48,041 bases of DNA from Chara braunii (lineage: Eukaryota; Streptophyta; Charophyceae; Charales; Characeae), in NCBI GenBank assembly GCA_003427395.1, contig BFEA01000046.1, positions 1,835,778 through 1,883,818 on the forward strand, given 5' to 3'. Made by a program: the position numbers and the translations under genes. Positions 20,191-30,880 of the stretch are shown here, one piece after another. Numbering within the stretch: position 1 is the stretch's first letter; each line of letters opens with the position of its first letter. Under the pieces are notes generated by a model. That model ran no database searches and was not told where the DNA came from. It saw only the letters and a list, made by a program, of their open reading frames with translations.

Positions 20191-23100
20191 CTGTTGAACA
20201 ACAACGAGCGACGTTAGGGTCGAGGCTGGAGAGGAGTTATATGTCTACGTAAAAAAAAATAGAATATACCTTACTAGATAACCTCGACACTCATCATGAA
20301 GGCGCACAACATAACTTATTCAGAACAACGGTGATACCGAAGAGAGTCTTTAGGCAAATATTCATCTGAAATAGAACATAAATATTCACAATTAAGTCCC
20401 TCAAATCCTAACTTAGACATTAACCAAATATCACTTCTACTATTCAGGAAGGATATAATATACGTATGCCATATAGGTGAATACTCCAAACATGAATCCA
20501 AAATGCAGTACAACCTATGATAAATAATGTACGCTCGTGACAAAAATCATAATATAATAAGCACAACTTTATTGGCAAGGGTCGTAACTGAAGAACATGA
20601 CAAACGTTATATACAACAATATGAAGCCAACTCAACTGCCAGTCATATAATAAGATAAACCCCAACATCGTATTCCATATTCTATAAGGCACGAATAAGA
20701 CTAGCAATGAGTAAATAACATGATACAATTGTTACCTTAAACTCTTAAGCGAAGCATATATTACAGAGGGGCGGTGTAATCCTCGTAAGATAACATCTTG
20801 ACTCCCGAGCCCCGCTCTAAAGATCAAGCCTCACTGCAACCCTCTTTGATTCCAGCTCTTGCACCTCACCGAACTTAATCATGGTCAGATGGACAACCCC
20901 ATTCATACCTATTAAGGCAACGAATAGCGAATTCGTGCCCTTACAAATATGGTGGCCTTGCTCAATGCGAGACGAGCCTAGGTCGCTACTCGCGAACCGC
21001 TCTCACTGAGCAGTAGCTGTTCTTCTTGGTCATCACAGTTGCGGTAAGGTAACAAGCCCCTTCCTCCTCTCTCAACAGATAATGTAGTAACTCTCCTATT
21101 ATAGGAAAGATAACAACACCCCACTAACGGACCAGGAACATAATTCCGGCGTGGGCCTCACTATCATTTTTTAGACTGATAACTGCTTCCTTAAGTCGTA
21201 ATGAGGGAGTAACAACTCAAGAGTGCACTTCCACTGAGGACAATTATACATGCTGACTTACTCCCTTCAGGAAGAACCACCTTCCCTAGAAATAAGTCAC
21301 CCTATTCACCTCTGGTCCCATGCCATGTGTGGGTTTCATGCAAAGTCTATGTCCTCTTCGGAGTGCGATCCATACATATGTCGTCAATTAGACATGAAGC
21401 AAAATACAAAAAAATGCATATATGGCAACGACTAGATAAAAATTGTCATAAAAACAAATATTTACATGTCACAACCCCTCGTTTGTTGTCCTCTTCTCCC
21501 TCTCTGCCTACGGTTTACCGGGCAGTTCTATTTGACGATATATTATACATACTTAAAACATAAGCTTCTCCTCGAGTTAGCCACACCACTAATCAAACAA
21601 TCATTACTTTCTAGCTTTATCGATAGCTACAACTAGACAATCTCCAAGTGACTTACCCCATTGCCAACTGATACTATCAATGGTTCTTGGTACAACATTC
21701 ATCACAATACCTATTATACCATAATTCAGTCTGAACTCAAGGAAAGATTTTTGCCATTAAACCCCTCACTTCACGCTTATCAGTCACCCCCTCATCCATG
21801 CCGCTCATGTAGCAGAAAGCTCCTCAAAAGCAAGGCTCTATCAACCAAGGGAGGGTGACTCGACCTAGCCTCTTATAATAAGTACTGAACACTTAGGCCA
21901 CAGTCTTGAGGCATCTTCAACGATAGTCAAGGTATCAAGCAATCAACCTTTTGCGTAGTTCTCACTTTCACATACCAGGATGTCGTTCCACCAGGCTCCG
22001 GTCGAGTGCGCCAGTCATACCTCCCGCGAGCCCCTACGAGAGGATAGGGCTTACGCGAGGCACGACTTACCTCCACCTTACAGGAGCTGTCACCTCCCTT
22101 CGGTGGGCGTATCCCTGCCGAGCTACCAATCCACAGTACGGAAGTTGATCAGTTGCAATCGAAGAGGTGGACCAGCCGAGGGCGTTTCTTGTTCGCTGTA
22201 GCATAGGGGGTACACGCAGTATTACGCCTCTATTGGACCCGCACGCGAACCGGCACCTGGGGGGGCTGAGGTCCCAAGCGTGACTCATCGTCGGTCGACT
22301 AGGACGCATCCCACACACCACGCGCACACCACTATAAAGAACATAAAAATAAAAACACACCTACCTATACATACGCATACAAAACTATAGAGGACAAACA
22401 ACGAGATAACATTCCTAGTCCCTTAGTAGCCATCCCATAACTTTCCGACGCGGAAATCGGATAAGCGACGCGCGCGAGACTTAGTATAAAACGGCGCGGA
22501 CGCAAGATTAACCCATATCGACTCGCAATGCAAGCATGCGCAAGCAATCGCAATGATTGCGTACTATGTAGTACCCATACTCATGCGATCCTCGTTAATC
22601 TCGAGGATCGCATTCGCCACTCAAGTGTGGACTGACACACGCTTCGAGGGTTAATCTCTCGACGCTGGACAACCGCCAAGTGCGGTTAACAACCACACCC
22701 TCTTCTGCACCCTGCAGAGAGTGGGTGGTACACAGGTTCATACCTGTGGTGGCAATCGTCTCTTATTGCCCTGGAAACCAGCTCCATCGCCCAGGGTCTG
22801 GAAAGAAGTCAAGGGGTTTGACTTTGACGGTTGCCACGGACTACAACGTCCAACTATAAAAATTAACAAGCGAGATCAATCAATAAATGAACATCCCCAT
22901 TCTCATATATCCAATCAGGACTTGAGACAAAATAAGGGAAGAGAAAACATCAATCCATCAGGTATGCAGATCGTGCGACACATGGTTGTCATCCTCACTG
23001 CCTCCAAAGTATGATCCATATGCCAAGCTTCAAAATACTAACGTGCATAAAACACAGGCATACACAATAGCCACATTGCCATATACATGGTTAACTTTAC

Positions 23101-23600
23101 TGTTCCCTGTAACTCACACCATACCTCACTCAGTCAAGCCCCAGTCATAGTACAACTTTTCATAAATCTCATAAATTTTTTATAATGGCCATTTAAAAGA
23201 AGTCCGGTTAAAACCCTCAAAGAAACATATCAAATCACAGGGCTAAGGCAATCAAGTTGAGGTACAGGTGTAAGCAAAGTTGTGTCGTGAGCCGACAACT
23301 CGGCGATCAACCAACCGACCTGTTATCAGTGATAACAGAAGATGATCTCATAGGGTGAAGCTGAAACTTAATTCACATCCTGGATCGAATTCCCGAAGAA
23401 GGTCTGTATCAAAAGACAGGTCAACATCCAAGCTAAATCGTCAATGTATGGAGATCAAATCCCATGACACGTTTTCACTTAAGACTCTCCTGTTAGTCAA
23501 GCCTAGGTGTACCCTCTAAGCCAATGCCCAAAAGAAAGGTAGGACTATGGCAGAATTTCCCCCATACAAAGTGGGTCGCCGAAGTCTCCATCTGTCAAAA
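20191..23600. other. Element D leader, part 1
   Basis: No protein motif. AT-rich from 20240 to 20760, then mixed. It holds the hairpin cluster at 22561-22690 described separately. I see nothing else that can be named. Confidence 0.5.
22561..22690. other. Hairpin cluster
   Basis: Three inverted repeats occur in 130 bases. GTAC-TATGTA-GTAC lies at 22561-22574. A perfect twelve-base stem, ATGCGATCCTCG with its complement, lies at 22583-22613 around a seven-base loop. AACCGC-CAAGT-GCGGTT lies near 22674-22690. The middle one is the strongest short perfect stem I found in the window. Function is unknown. Confidence 0.7.
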
Positions 23601-23619
23601 TATAATCTATCTCCTCTAA

Positions 23620-24160
23620 ACTAAGAAAATTTTGGCATCGCTTCCCGTAGGAGAAGTGCCTTTCCAGAATTTATACCAGCCTAAATATGAAAACAAAAAT
23701 AATTTTTAACCCTTCAAAGTTAAATTTTGTCTAACTCCCCGAATTAGTAAAAATTTGGGCAGCACTCCCTTTAGAAAAGGAGACTTCCCTGATTTTTACT
23801 AAACCATATATAGAATTTAGACAAGTTGAACTTTTGAAAAGTCAAACTTTTATTTTACATTTTGGATTTGCAAAAATTTCGGGAGCGCTTCCCATAGAGA
23901 AAGTATCTTACCAAAAGTTCAGAATCTAAAATGATTTCGATTTCTCAAGGTCCAATTTTATCTAACTCCGTGAATTAACAAAAATTTGAGCAACGCTCCC
24001 TTTAGAAAGTTAGACAACTGAACTCTGAAAAGACAAAATCTGATTAGACAAAATCTGACTAACTCCTTGGTTGTTGTAGAAATTTCGGCAGCGCTTCCCG
24101 TAGAGAAAGTGACTTACCAATATTTTTACGAGACCAAGTATAATAATAGATCCCATAAAA
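23620..24160 (+). repeat. Leader motif array in element D
   Basis: Five copies near 23625, 23750, 23873, 23989 and 24088 share the core AAATTTCGGCAGCGCTTCCC or a variant, followed by GTAGAGAAAGTGACTTACC-like sequence. Spacing is about 115-125 bases. A sixth copy is at 25371 (AAGTTTCGGCAGAGCTCTCG). The array is the reverse-strand relative of 3180-3560 in element C. Confidence 0.65.
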
Positions 24161-24424
24161 TGCAGAAATTGACTTAAGTAAAAATAAACTTAGCTCATAA
24201 AATGCAGGAATTGAAACTAACTCCTATGGCTCTACCTCGTGGCGAGCAACTAAAGCAACTACCTATCAAAAATGAAACTCAGACCAAGTAGTAGCCTCAC
24301 TTAGTTACATGCAGGCCAAACCACAAAGGTAAGTACTCTCCTCGTCCCAAAGTCAACTTAGCAGACAATAGTTCATAGTCTTTCAGTGATTTATCCCCTT
24401 ATAGCCAGCTTACCTAGGGCATAA

Positions 24425-25095
24425 AGCTAGACAACCCAAACTTATGGAACATGTCTAACTCAGCCATGAAGTATACACAAACAGAAGGCACAACAACTTT
24501 TCTTGTCTTTGAGAATACGACTAGGCCACCTTAGTCGCCCTGAATCGTTTAAATATCCAAACTTTATATAATTGTCTGCACTTAGTCTTTTGAGGTAGCA
24601 TATAACTGAACCGATCATCTTCAGCTCAAGATTCAGTCTGCCCCCTTCGTACCACAAGTTTTATTCTTAATTAGTACTCTCTTCGGTTTGTGATAAGTTA
24701 TAGTCAGACCACCCAAACTCATGGAACCCTGTCTGACTAGCCTGTTCATAGATAATATAATAATAGGATATAGCCAAGTTATACCCTTCAGGTTCCAGCA
24801 TGTGCGAGGCATTGGACCAAGGCCACCCAAACTTATGGAACTTGTCTGGTCCTTTGCCTGGTTCATTTTCTTAAAACCAAAGCAAAAAGAAACTGACAGA
24901 AACCTAAAGTAAAACAAGGCCGCCAGACTACCGAAACTTATGGATTTGACTGGCTCCTGAAAAGTCAACCACAAACAACCCTCATAAGTCAGAGCAACCA
25001 GACCACCCAAACTTATGGAACATGTCTGGTTCTCCAGGCAATTCAAAATAAACATAGCACTGGGTCTCCCCAAACTTATGGGGACTTCCTTGCCT
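24425..25095 (+). repeat. Dispersed CCACCCAAACTTATGGAAC motif
   Basis: Six copies of a 20-30 base motif lie near 24428, 24709, 24827, 24928, 25004 and 25067. The best-conserved part is CCCAAACTTATGGAACATGTCTGG. Spacing is irregular (60-280 bases), so this is not a simple tandem array. The matching motif may mark rapidly diverging tandem units in the D leader. Confidence 0.6.
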
Positions 25096-25459
25096 TAATG
25101 ACCCAGTCAAACATGCAATTCTGCCTTCCTCTCACTTTTTCCCCAGATGCAATCCCACAATCTGGTTTCAGTCAAACAACAAAACTAAAACTGAGATTTA
25201 CATGCATTCCTTTAGTTTATCTGATTAAATCCTGGAAAGAAAGTGAAATCATAGGGCCATCACATGCATACGTTTGTCAAACTAGAGGGAAATAGTTAAA
25301 CATGGGTATAGAAGGGTCGTACAGACAGAAAGATATATACCTGACAGTTCCCTGCCTCCAGAACTCCTAAGTTTCGGCAGAGCTCTCGCAATCGGTGGGT
25401 TGACTCCCCACACAGTCTTGCTGCGGTCCTACGGGTTGCAATCCCGCCTGCCGCCTTCG

Positions 25460-27246
25460 TTTCGTAACCAGGATTAGACTGAGAGTAAGAAGGATAGAGG
25501 GAGGGGTTTCAAACTCTCGGGATACAAGAGGGGGACTGACTCAACTTCCAGGAGAGGGCCTTGTAATCTTCATGCGCCTAAGGGCCTTGCAATGGTGGCC
25601 AAAACGCGGAGCAGCTTAGTCAGACTGAGGTCAAATCATCAGTTGCTGACTTTGTGACGACCCTCCAACTCGCGGTAATAACCCTCTTCACAAGCCTGAT
25701 CGTGCCTCCAAGTCTCACTGCCTCGATCTCAAACGGCACCGCCACTTGACACTAGAGCACATCTCCCTCACACTATATCAAAAGGCTGGTGATGCGTAGT
25801 AAACCCCCAACAAAACACATCCTACTTAGTCAACTATAGTCAAACTGCCAACTGTTGACTCCCTGACGACACTCCAATTTGCAGCAATGATCCCTTTTTG
25901 CTAGCTGGATCAACCCCGTTGCGCAGTCTAAGAAGGTTGCCAGCGCCCATAGCAACCGTGCTCAACAATCAGCCCTGTAGACATGCATCAGCGTCGTGCT
26001 ATATAGCACATACACAACCAATATATGATAAGTATCGCCAACAGCGCAGTGGAATATCGCAATAGGCCGCTCAAAGGCTGCAACAGCAGCAGCATCCGCA
26101 AGTCAAAAGATCCACTGGCACGTTCCAGTCCTCCATCTCCAGTCGTGACCAGTCTGTTATGCCGCTACTGGCAGCTGTTTGTTGGCAACGCACCGTGCTG
26201 ACACCTGCACCCTAAATCTCTTCTAGTCCCATCAGACTGCACTCAACAGTCTTTCCCTCAACAACGACCCTAATCAGCAGCAGTGGCAACGGTATACATC
26301 ATGCTCAACCCCCACGACGCGAACTCAACTCTCCTCTTCTGCGGCATTCTGTGCGTTGATTATGATTACAATACCATTCTGCCCCAACGTCGAGCAACAA
26401 CACACAATCAAAGATGCGGTGCATATAGCCTTCACACGAACCAACAAGGCATCATAAGGATACACGATGCTGGATACAACGAACTGTAACTGCCGCGTAC
26501 TTCAAACACAGTTGTTGTCGTCAATCCCCCACTTTTCTGCGCCTGGCCAGTTCAACACACCAAAACCCGCCTATCCACAATTTTCGTTAATCCTTTGCCG
26601 CTACGCAGTTCGACACTAGAGCTCGCCCCTTCGGTCATCCGCACTACCCATAGTAGGCCCAACCTCTCCTTCTTAATCCCTGCACGTACTTTCCCATTGC
26701 TGTGCGGTCCACTCCCGAGGGCATCGGATAGGAACAGTGACTCACGATCTCGGCGACTTTCCGCTGTTCGTCAAACATGCGGAGGAATGGTGAATATGCC
26801 TGCTCACCCTTGGATCATTCGCAGGTATACCCCATTATCTGGTAGTATGGCCGAACCTCCCGTTTATCTCGCATCGCCTGCTCACCCTTGGTTTGAGGCC
26901 CTGTCCTATGTCAGCTATCCAAAACGGAACCTCGCACTTGGCAGGTGGCCAGGTTCACCAACCCTGACGTGTGTGACCACAAGGCTAAGCATCTATCTCC
27001 AATTAACAGTCATAAGGACATACGTGAAGGCTGATATGGGCTTTGTGACGATGCCTCCTACTGCATGTCGCTGCATGTACTCTAAACGAACAAGAACGAC
27101 CGATCCCGAAATGAGTAGAATCCGGAATGAATTTTCCGAAAAACATGGAAATGTGCACTGCTTTCCAGTCATGCACGCAGACGGTTAGAGGGAGGCTAAC
27201 CCCATTGATAGGATTAGCAATGCTCTGACCGACAGGTAAGTCTCCA
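25460..27246. other. Element D leader, part 2
   Basis: No recognised gene. A plus-strand frame of 197 codons at 26595-27188 has no domain I know and lies antisense to gag. Just inside the right-hand repeat the minus strand has TCAGAGCATTG (near 27220-27230), a weak partial resemblance to an initiator-Met primer site that I do not accept as proven. Confidence 0.45.
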
Positions 27247-28478
27247 GCTCCCTTGATTCGCCTCAGCAACCGTCAGATCCGAATCTGCCTCTTCCTCAAA
27301 CACACACATCCCCTTCAAAAGTCGGGATATGCTGCTCATATCAGCTTTAGAATTTCCACCAAGTAAGATGGTAGCTGTCTTAGTTGCCACTCACAGTTCA
27401 ATCAGTGTAGGGTGCCCATACTCAGTCGGGCGTGACTCAGTCTGCTGAGACAGGCGTATGACTACTTGCAGAATCAACCAGGTATCGTAATACAACAGAC
27501 AGTCTTACGAAGTGGTGGCGGGAGGCGCATAGACACATCACCCCGACTGACACCTGTTCACCCCACGCTCTGAGATTACAAGACTGCCATACCGCCCGAT
27601 CAACCAGCACACCCGCACGGTAGGTCTAGCCTTGCCCCTCTCTCTCCCTCTCTCTCTCTCTGCTGATCGTGCACTCCCATGCCTCATACCCACACTCTGT
27701 CCTCGTATTACCTGGCCGACAGTTTGGCGTTGTAGTTCGATGTTCGGCCCATCCCACGCTGTTGTTCTGCCATACACGAAGGGAGATAGAAAGCAACTTC
27801 CTCCCTGGATAGAAGAGCAACGCACCGCCAAACAGGTAGGTCTCCTCAGTCACCATGCTCGTTTTCCACCACACGTACAGATGGGGATGAACCTCCCTCT
27901 AAAGTATAAAAAGATTTGCGGCCACGCTCTGAGACTTCTCGTAGTTGCTCCGCAGCTCCTACCAGCCACTCCAGAGGAACCACCGCTCGAACCGAGAACG
28001 TGGCACGACCGTTAGATTCATGACGTGCCAAAAACTCGAGCTACTTCTTTCCTCGCCCGATATACGATACGAGAATGAATCTCTCACTAAAACGGGGAGA
28101 GATTCATCCACCGAACTAAAGCCATCCGCCCCGCACGCTGCCCCAACTTTTTTACTATCGGATTCGCCCATCACTAAAGCCCATATAGTGCTAACCCTTC
28201 CCCTTGATCCTATCAACGAACCAACGAGTCAACTAATTTTTAGCCCGCCATCTGCATTCTCCTCGACATGCTTTTCTTTGCTAACTCGTAATCTACTAAC
28301 TTATTGATCAAACTAACCGTTCCATTTGACTCGCTCGGGGCCAAAACCCCAAAAACGCATCCTCCCTCGCTCGATTCCGCCTAGTAACGAGGGAGGTACA
28401 TGTCTTTCCATCCCCCCTTCTCCTTCACCTTCGCCATCTCCGCGCAACAAGTTCTTCTTCAACACTTCCTCTTTCTAA
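27247..28478. repeat. Right copy of 1.2 kb direct repeat (element D LTR-like)
   Basis: Partner of 13782-15046. TG at 27254 and CA at 28449 bracket the likely LTR. A CT-rich tract lies near 27637-27661 and TATAAAAA near 27906. An open frame of 127 codons (27632-28015) is partly conserved in the left copy (frame with GPSHAVVLPYTKG), but there it is cut by a stop, and differences fall in all codon positions, so I do not call a gene. Confidence 0.75.
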
Positions 28479-28770
28479 AGCAACGCACTTACTGTCTCTC
28501 ACTCAACACATTCTCTCCCCCTCAATTTGCGCACTCACGCTCTCTTTCGCTCTCTCACACTCTCTCTCTTGCACACACACAACGCACTCCCTCTCTCTAA
28601 AGCCGTGGACTTGTTATCTCTTACTCAGCGCACTCTCCCCCTCAATCTGCGCTCTGTTTCTCTCTCTCTCTCACACACACAGACACACGTACACACACGT
28701 ACACACACACACACACCCATACACACACACACACACGCACATACGCACACACACACACACACAGCGCACA
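28479..28770. repeat. Mixed CT/CA microsatellite region
   Basis: CT-rich runs followed by long CA runs (28670-28764). They are embedded in two or three copies of a longer unit marked by CAGCGCACTC and TCTCCCCCTCAATYTGCGC (28510 and 28625). Confidence 0.85.
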
Positions 28771-28811
28771 CCCTCTATCTAAAGCAGCGCACTCACTCTA
28801 GCTTAATCCTT

Positions 28812-28911
28812 CACTCGAGAGACTGGATATAAACACACACACACACTTCATGAACGTTTTCGGAACTCGTGGGTCCCGAATAACTTCCCATCACTCGAGA
28901 GACTGGATATA
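28812..28911 (+). repeat. 20-base direct repeat pair
   Basis: CACTCGAGAGACTGGATATA occurs exactly at 28812-28831 and 28892-28911. The 60 bases between include a CA run and a TTCGGAACTCGTGGGTCCCGAA foldback. This could be a replication-slippage duplication or the footprint of a small insertion. Confidence 0.85.
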
Positions 28912-29420
28912 GACAAATTGTGCACGACAGAGAAATCTGGAGTAAGGAGGAAAGAGAGAGAAATGACAAAGGATTAGGCCGCGGGAGGGAGTGATGCCCT
29001 GGGATGAGAACCGCAGGAGGAGAGAACCAGCGACAACAAGCGAGTAAGCAAAAGAACAGGGGCACATAGAACGTAGTATGAGGCCGGGAGGGCCGTTAGA
29101 ATCCAACAAGACAAAGGCCAAGGGGTCCTTGTGCCAACAAGCGCGACACGGTAGCGACGGAAGAATGAGGAAGTCGAGAGGTGGACGGCCCCGGAGGCCG
29201 TGGGAAGCTAGAGGATAAGGGCCCAACATGGGGCCCACCTTCGGGAGCCTCGGGTTGGAGGCCCCGTGACCAAAGAAACTGGCGCGCGCAAGGCATGAGA
29301 AAAAACGAGGGAGAGGAGTCACCCTGCGGAGGCAAACGCCCAAGGAACGTAGGACACCTTGGGGAAAGGCACCCGCTGCCACGTGAGACTAAGTAGAAAT
29401 AATGGCATCCGGGACAAAAA

Positions 29421-29575
29421 ATGTCGGGGACCTCCGGCGGGACTAAGTGTCGGGGACCACCGACGGGATTAAGAATCGGGGACCACCGGCGGGACCAAGT
29501 GTCGAGAACCATCGGCACGACTAAGTGTCGGGGACCACCGGCGGGACTAAGTGTCGGGGTCACCGACGGGACGAG
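29421..29575 (+). repeat. 26-base GC-rich minisatellite, six copies
   Basis: Unit GTGTCGGGGACCACCGGCGG plus GACTAA, repeated at 29421, 29447, 29473, 29499, 29525 and 29551 (last copy one base short). Period is exactly 26. A single related unit (GTCGCCGGGACCGCCGACGGGAC) is found near 31018, at the matching point of the next large duplication unit. Confidence 0.92.
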
Positions 29576-30159
29576 TGGCAGGGACATATGGAGGTCTCAC
29601 GAGAAAAACGACGTTACCACATGAGGAAAAATAATAAAGACAAGGTGCACTGTAGAGATCAAGATCTTGACGACCAAAAATATTAGCACCACTTGTGCAA
29701 GCACCAGCGGTGGCAAGCGGAAAGATTAAAAAGGAAAAGAAAAAGCAAAGAAAACTTGGTGTGGGAGGCATGGGAGCAATCTGAAAAATCTCGGATCAGC
29801 CTCCGTCAAGAGAATGGAGTCAAAAAAGACCCATGGAAAAAATAGTCCTCCGGGGCAAATTCGGAGCAAGAGGGGCCATTGTGGGAGAAAGATAGAGGTT
29901 AAAGAAAGCTCCCATGGCCATGGCAAGGCCACCATTGCAGTCCAAGATATAACGGACTACACCTTGGGCATAGGAAGGGCCAAAACTAAGAGGAAGGAGC
30001 GAGAAAAGGGCCTTAACGGCCACTTGACACTTGGCATGCTAGGAAAAAGAAAGAAAAGAAAAGAAAATGTGGGAGAATGAGACAAAAAGAGTGAGAGGGA
30101 GTGAGTGAGTTGGCCGTCAGCAGGGACTGCCACAAGTAGGGACTAGCAGGTACCTATTG

Positions 30160-30237
30160 TCCAAGAAAAGAGGAAAAAGAAAAGAAAACAAAAGAAAAAA
30201 GAAAACAAAAGAGAGAAGAAAAGAAAAGAGAAAAAGA
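30160..30237 (+). repeat. Polypurine tract
   Basis: Almost pure A and G in AAAAG/AAAGA patterns over nearly 80 bases. A simple low-complexity tract within the purine-rich tandem region. Confidence 0.9.
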
Positions 30238-30313
30238 CCTTAACGGTTAAAAATGGCCACTTGGGGAGATACATCCATGACCAGATTCATTCTGGAATAT
30301 GGCGGTTGCAATG

Positions 30314-30364
30314 GGCTTTGATTTTCTTTGATTTTGTAGAGAAAAATCAGAGAAAATCAAGGCC
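30314..30364. other. Long hairpin in purine-rich region
   Basis: Arms 30314-30335 and 30342-30364 pair over about 22 bases with two mismatches (GGCTTTGATTTTCTTTGAT against its near complement), with a six-base loop. AT-rich stem. Confidence 0.8.
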
Positions 30365-30510
30365 TCATGCAACTGAAATAAAACGACGTACATTGGGGAG
30401 GAGAAACACATGTTTTAGGTGCATCCAGAGCGAAAATTGAGTCCGTTTTATTCTCTTTTGAGTAAGGGTTAGTTGTGGGCCTTTGGGGCTAGGGAATTGA
30501 CCCCTATTAC

Positions 30511-30548
30511 CTGTCTCTTATACACATCTAGATGTGTATAAGAGACAG
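30511..30548. other. Synthetic Nextera mate-pair junction adapter
   Basis: Two inverted copies of the 19-base engineered Tn5 mosaic end, CTGTCTCTTATACACATCT (30511-30529) and its complement (30530-30548), joined head to head. This 38-base sequence is the junction adapter made when Nextera mate-pair fragments are circularised. It is laboratory DNA, not genome. The flanks share AGGGAATTGACCCCTATT on both sides (30491-30508 and 30554-30571). The contig may therefore be chimeric or misjoined here. Confidence 0.97.
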
Positions 30549-30880
30549 GGGACAGGGAATTGACCCCTATTGCAGTCCGAGTTGCAACGGACCGCATGGG
30601 GAAGGGAAAACACATGTTTTAGGTGCATCCGAAGCCAATATTAAGCCCGGATGCACTTAGAAATTTAACGCTTCATTTTCTTTTAGCATGGGGCAAGTTG
30701 TGGGGCTGTGGGATTAGGAAAATAGCTATGATTGCAGTCCGAGAAATAACGAACTGCATGGGGGTGCCTAGGCTTAAGGGAAAATGAGCCACGGCATACC
30801 CGAAAGGCTAGAAAGGAGCAATTTCGACATGGGGCAAGTAGAGACGGTAAACGACAATCATGAGATGAGATCTCACGACC
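30549..30880 (+). repeat. About 200-base repeat following the adapter
   Basis: AAACACATGTTTTAGGTGCATCC occurs at about 30404 and 30606, with matching flanks (GGGGAAG or GGGGAGGAG before it, and a GGGATTAGG or GGGCTAGGG motif after it). These are two diverged tandem units about 200 bases long, with the adapter at their boundary. Confidence 0.6.

Larger units (their letters stand above)
13782..28478 (-). mobile_element. Element D: large gag-only LTR element
   Basis: A 14.7 kb unit bounded by the 1.2 kb direct repeats. The only protein remnant inside is a gag with a zinc knuckle at 19048-20190 on the minus strand. No protease, RT, RNase H or integrase motif is visible in the other 11 kb. The minus orientation puts a leader of about 7 kb before gag and about 4 kb of non-coding sequence after it. 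This resembles large retrotransposon derivatives that depend on a partner. The TATA-like motif inside the repeats points the other way, so orientation is not certain, and nesting of several elements is possible. Confidence 0.55.

Noticed and set aside
26595-27188. A 197-codon plus-strand open frame
   Set aside because: It is antisense to the element D gag direction and has no recognisable motif or codon pattern, so chance is the simplest reading.
27215-27246. Primer-binding site of element D
   Set aside because: Only TCAGAGC matches the initiator-Met site, it is about 20 bases from the repeat end, and a chance match is likely.
27632-28015. A conserved gene inside the element D repeats
   Set aside because: The frame is partly shared by both copies, but the left copy has a stop, and differences fall at all codon positions as expected for non-coding LTR sequence.
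28891-29587. Two overlapping 163-codon minus-strand frames
   Set aside because: They run through the 26-base minisatellite and GC-rich repeats. The peptide repeat (PRHLV type) only mirrors the DNA repeat.
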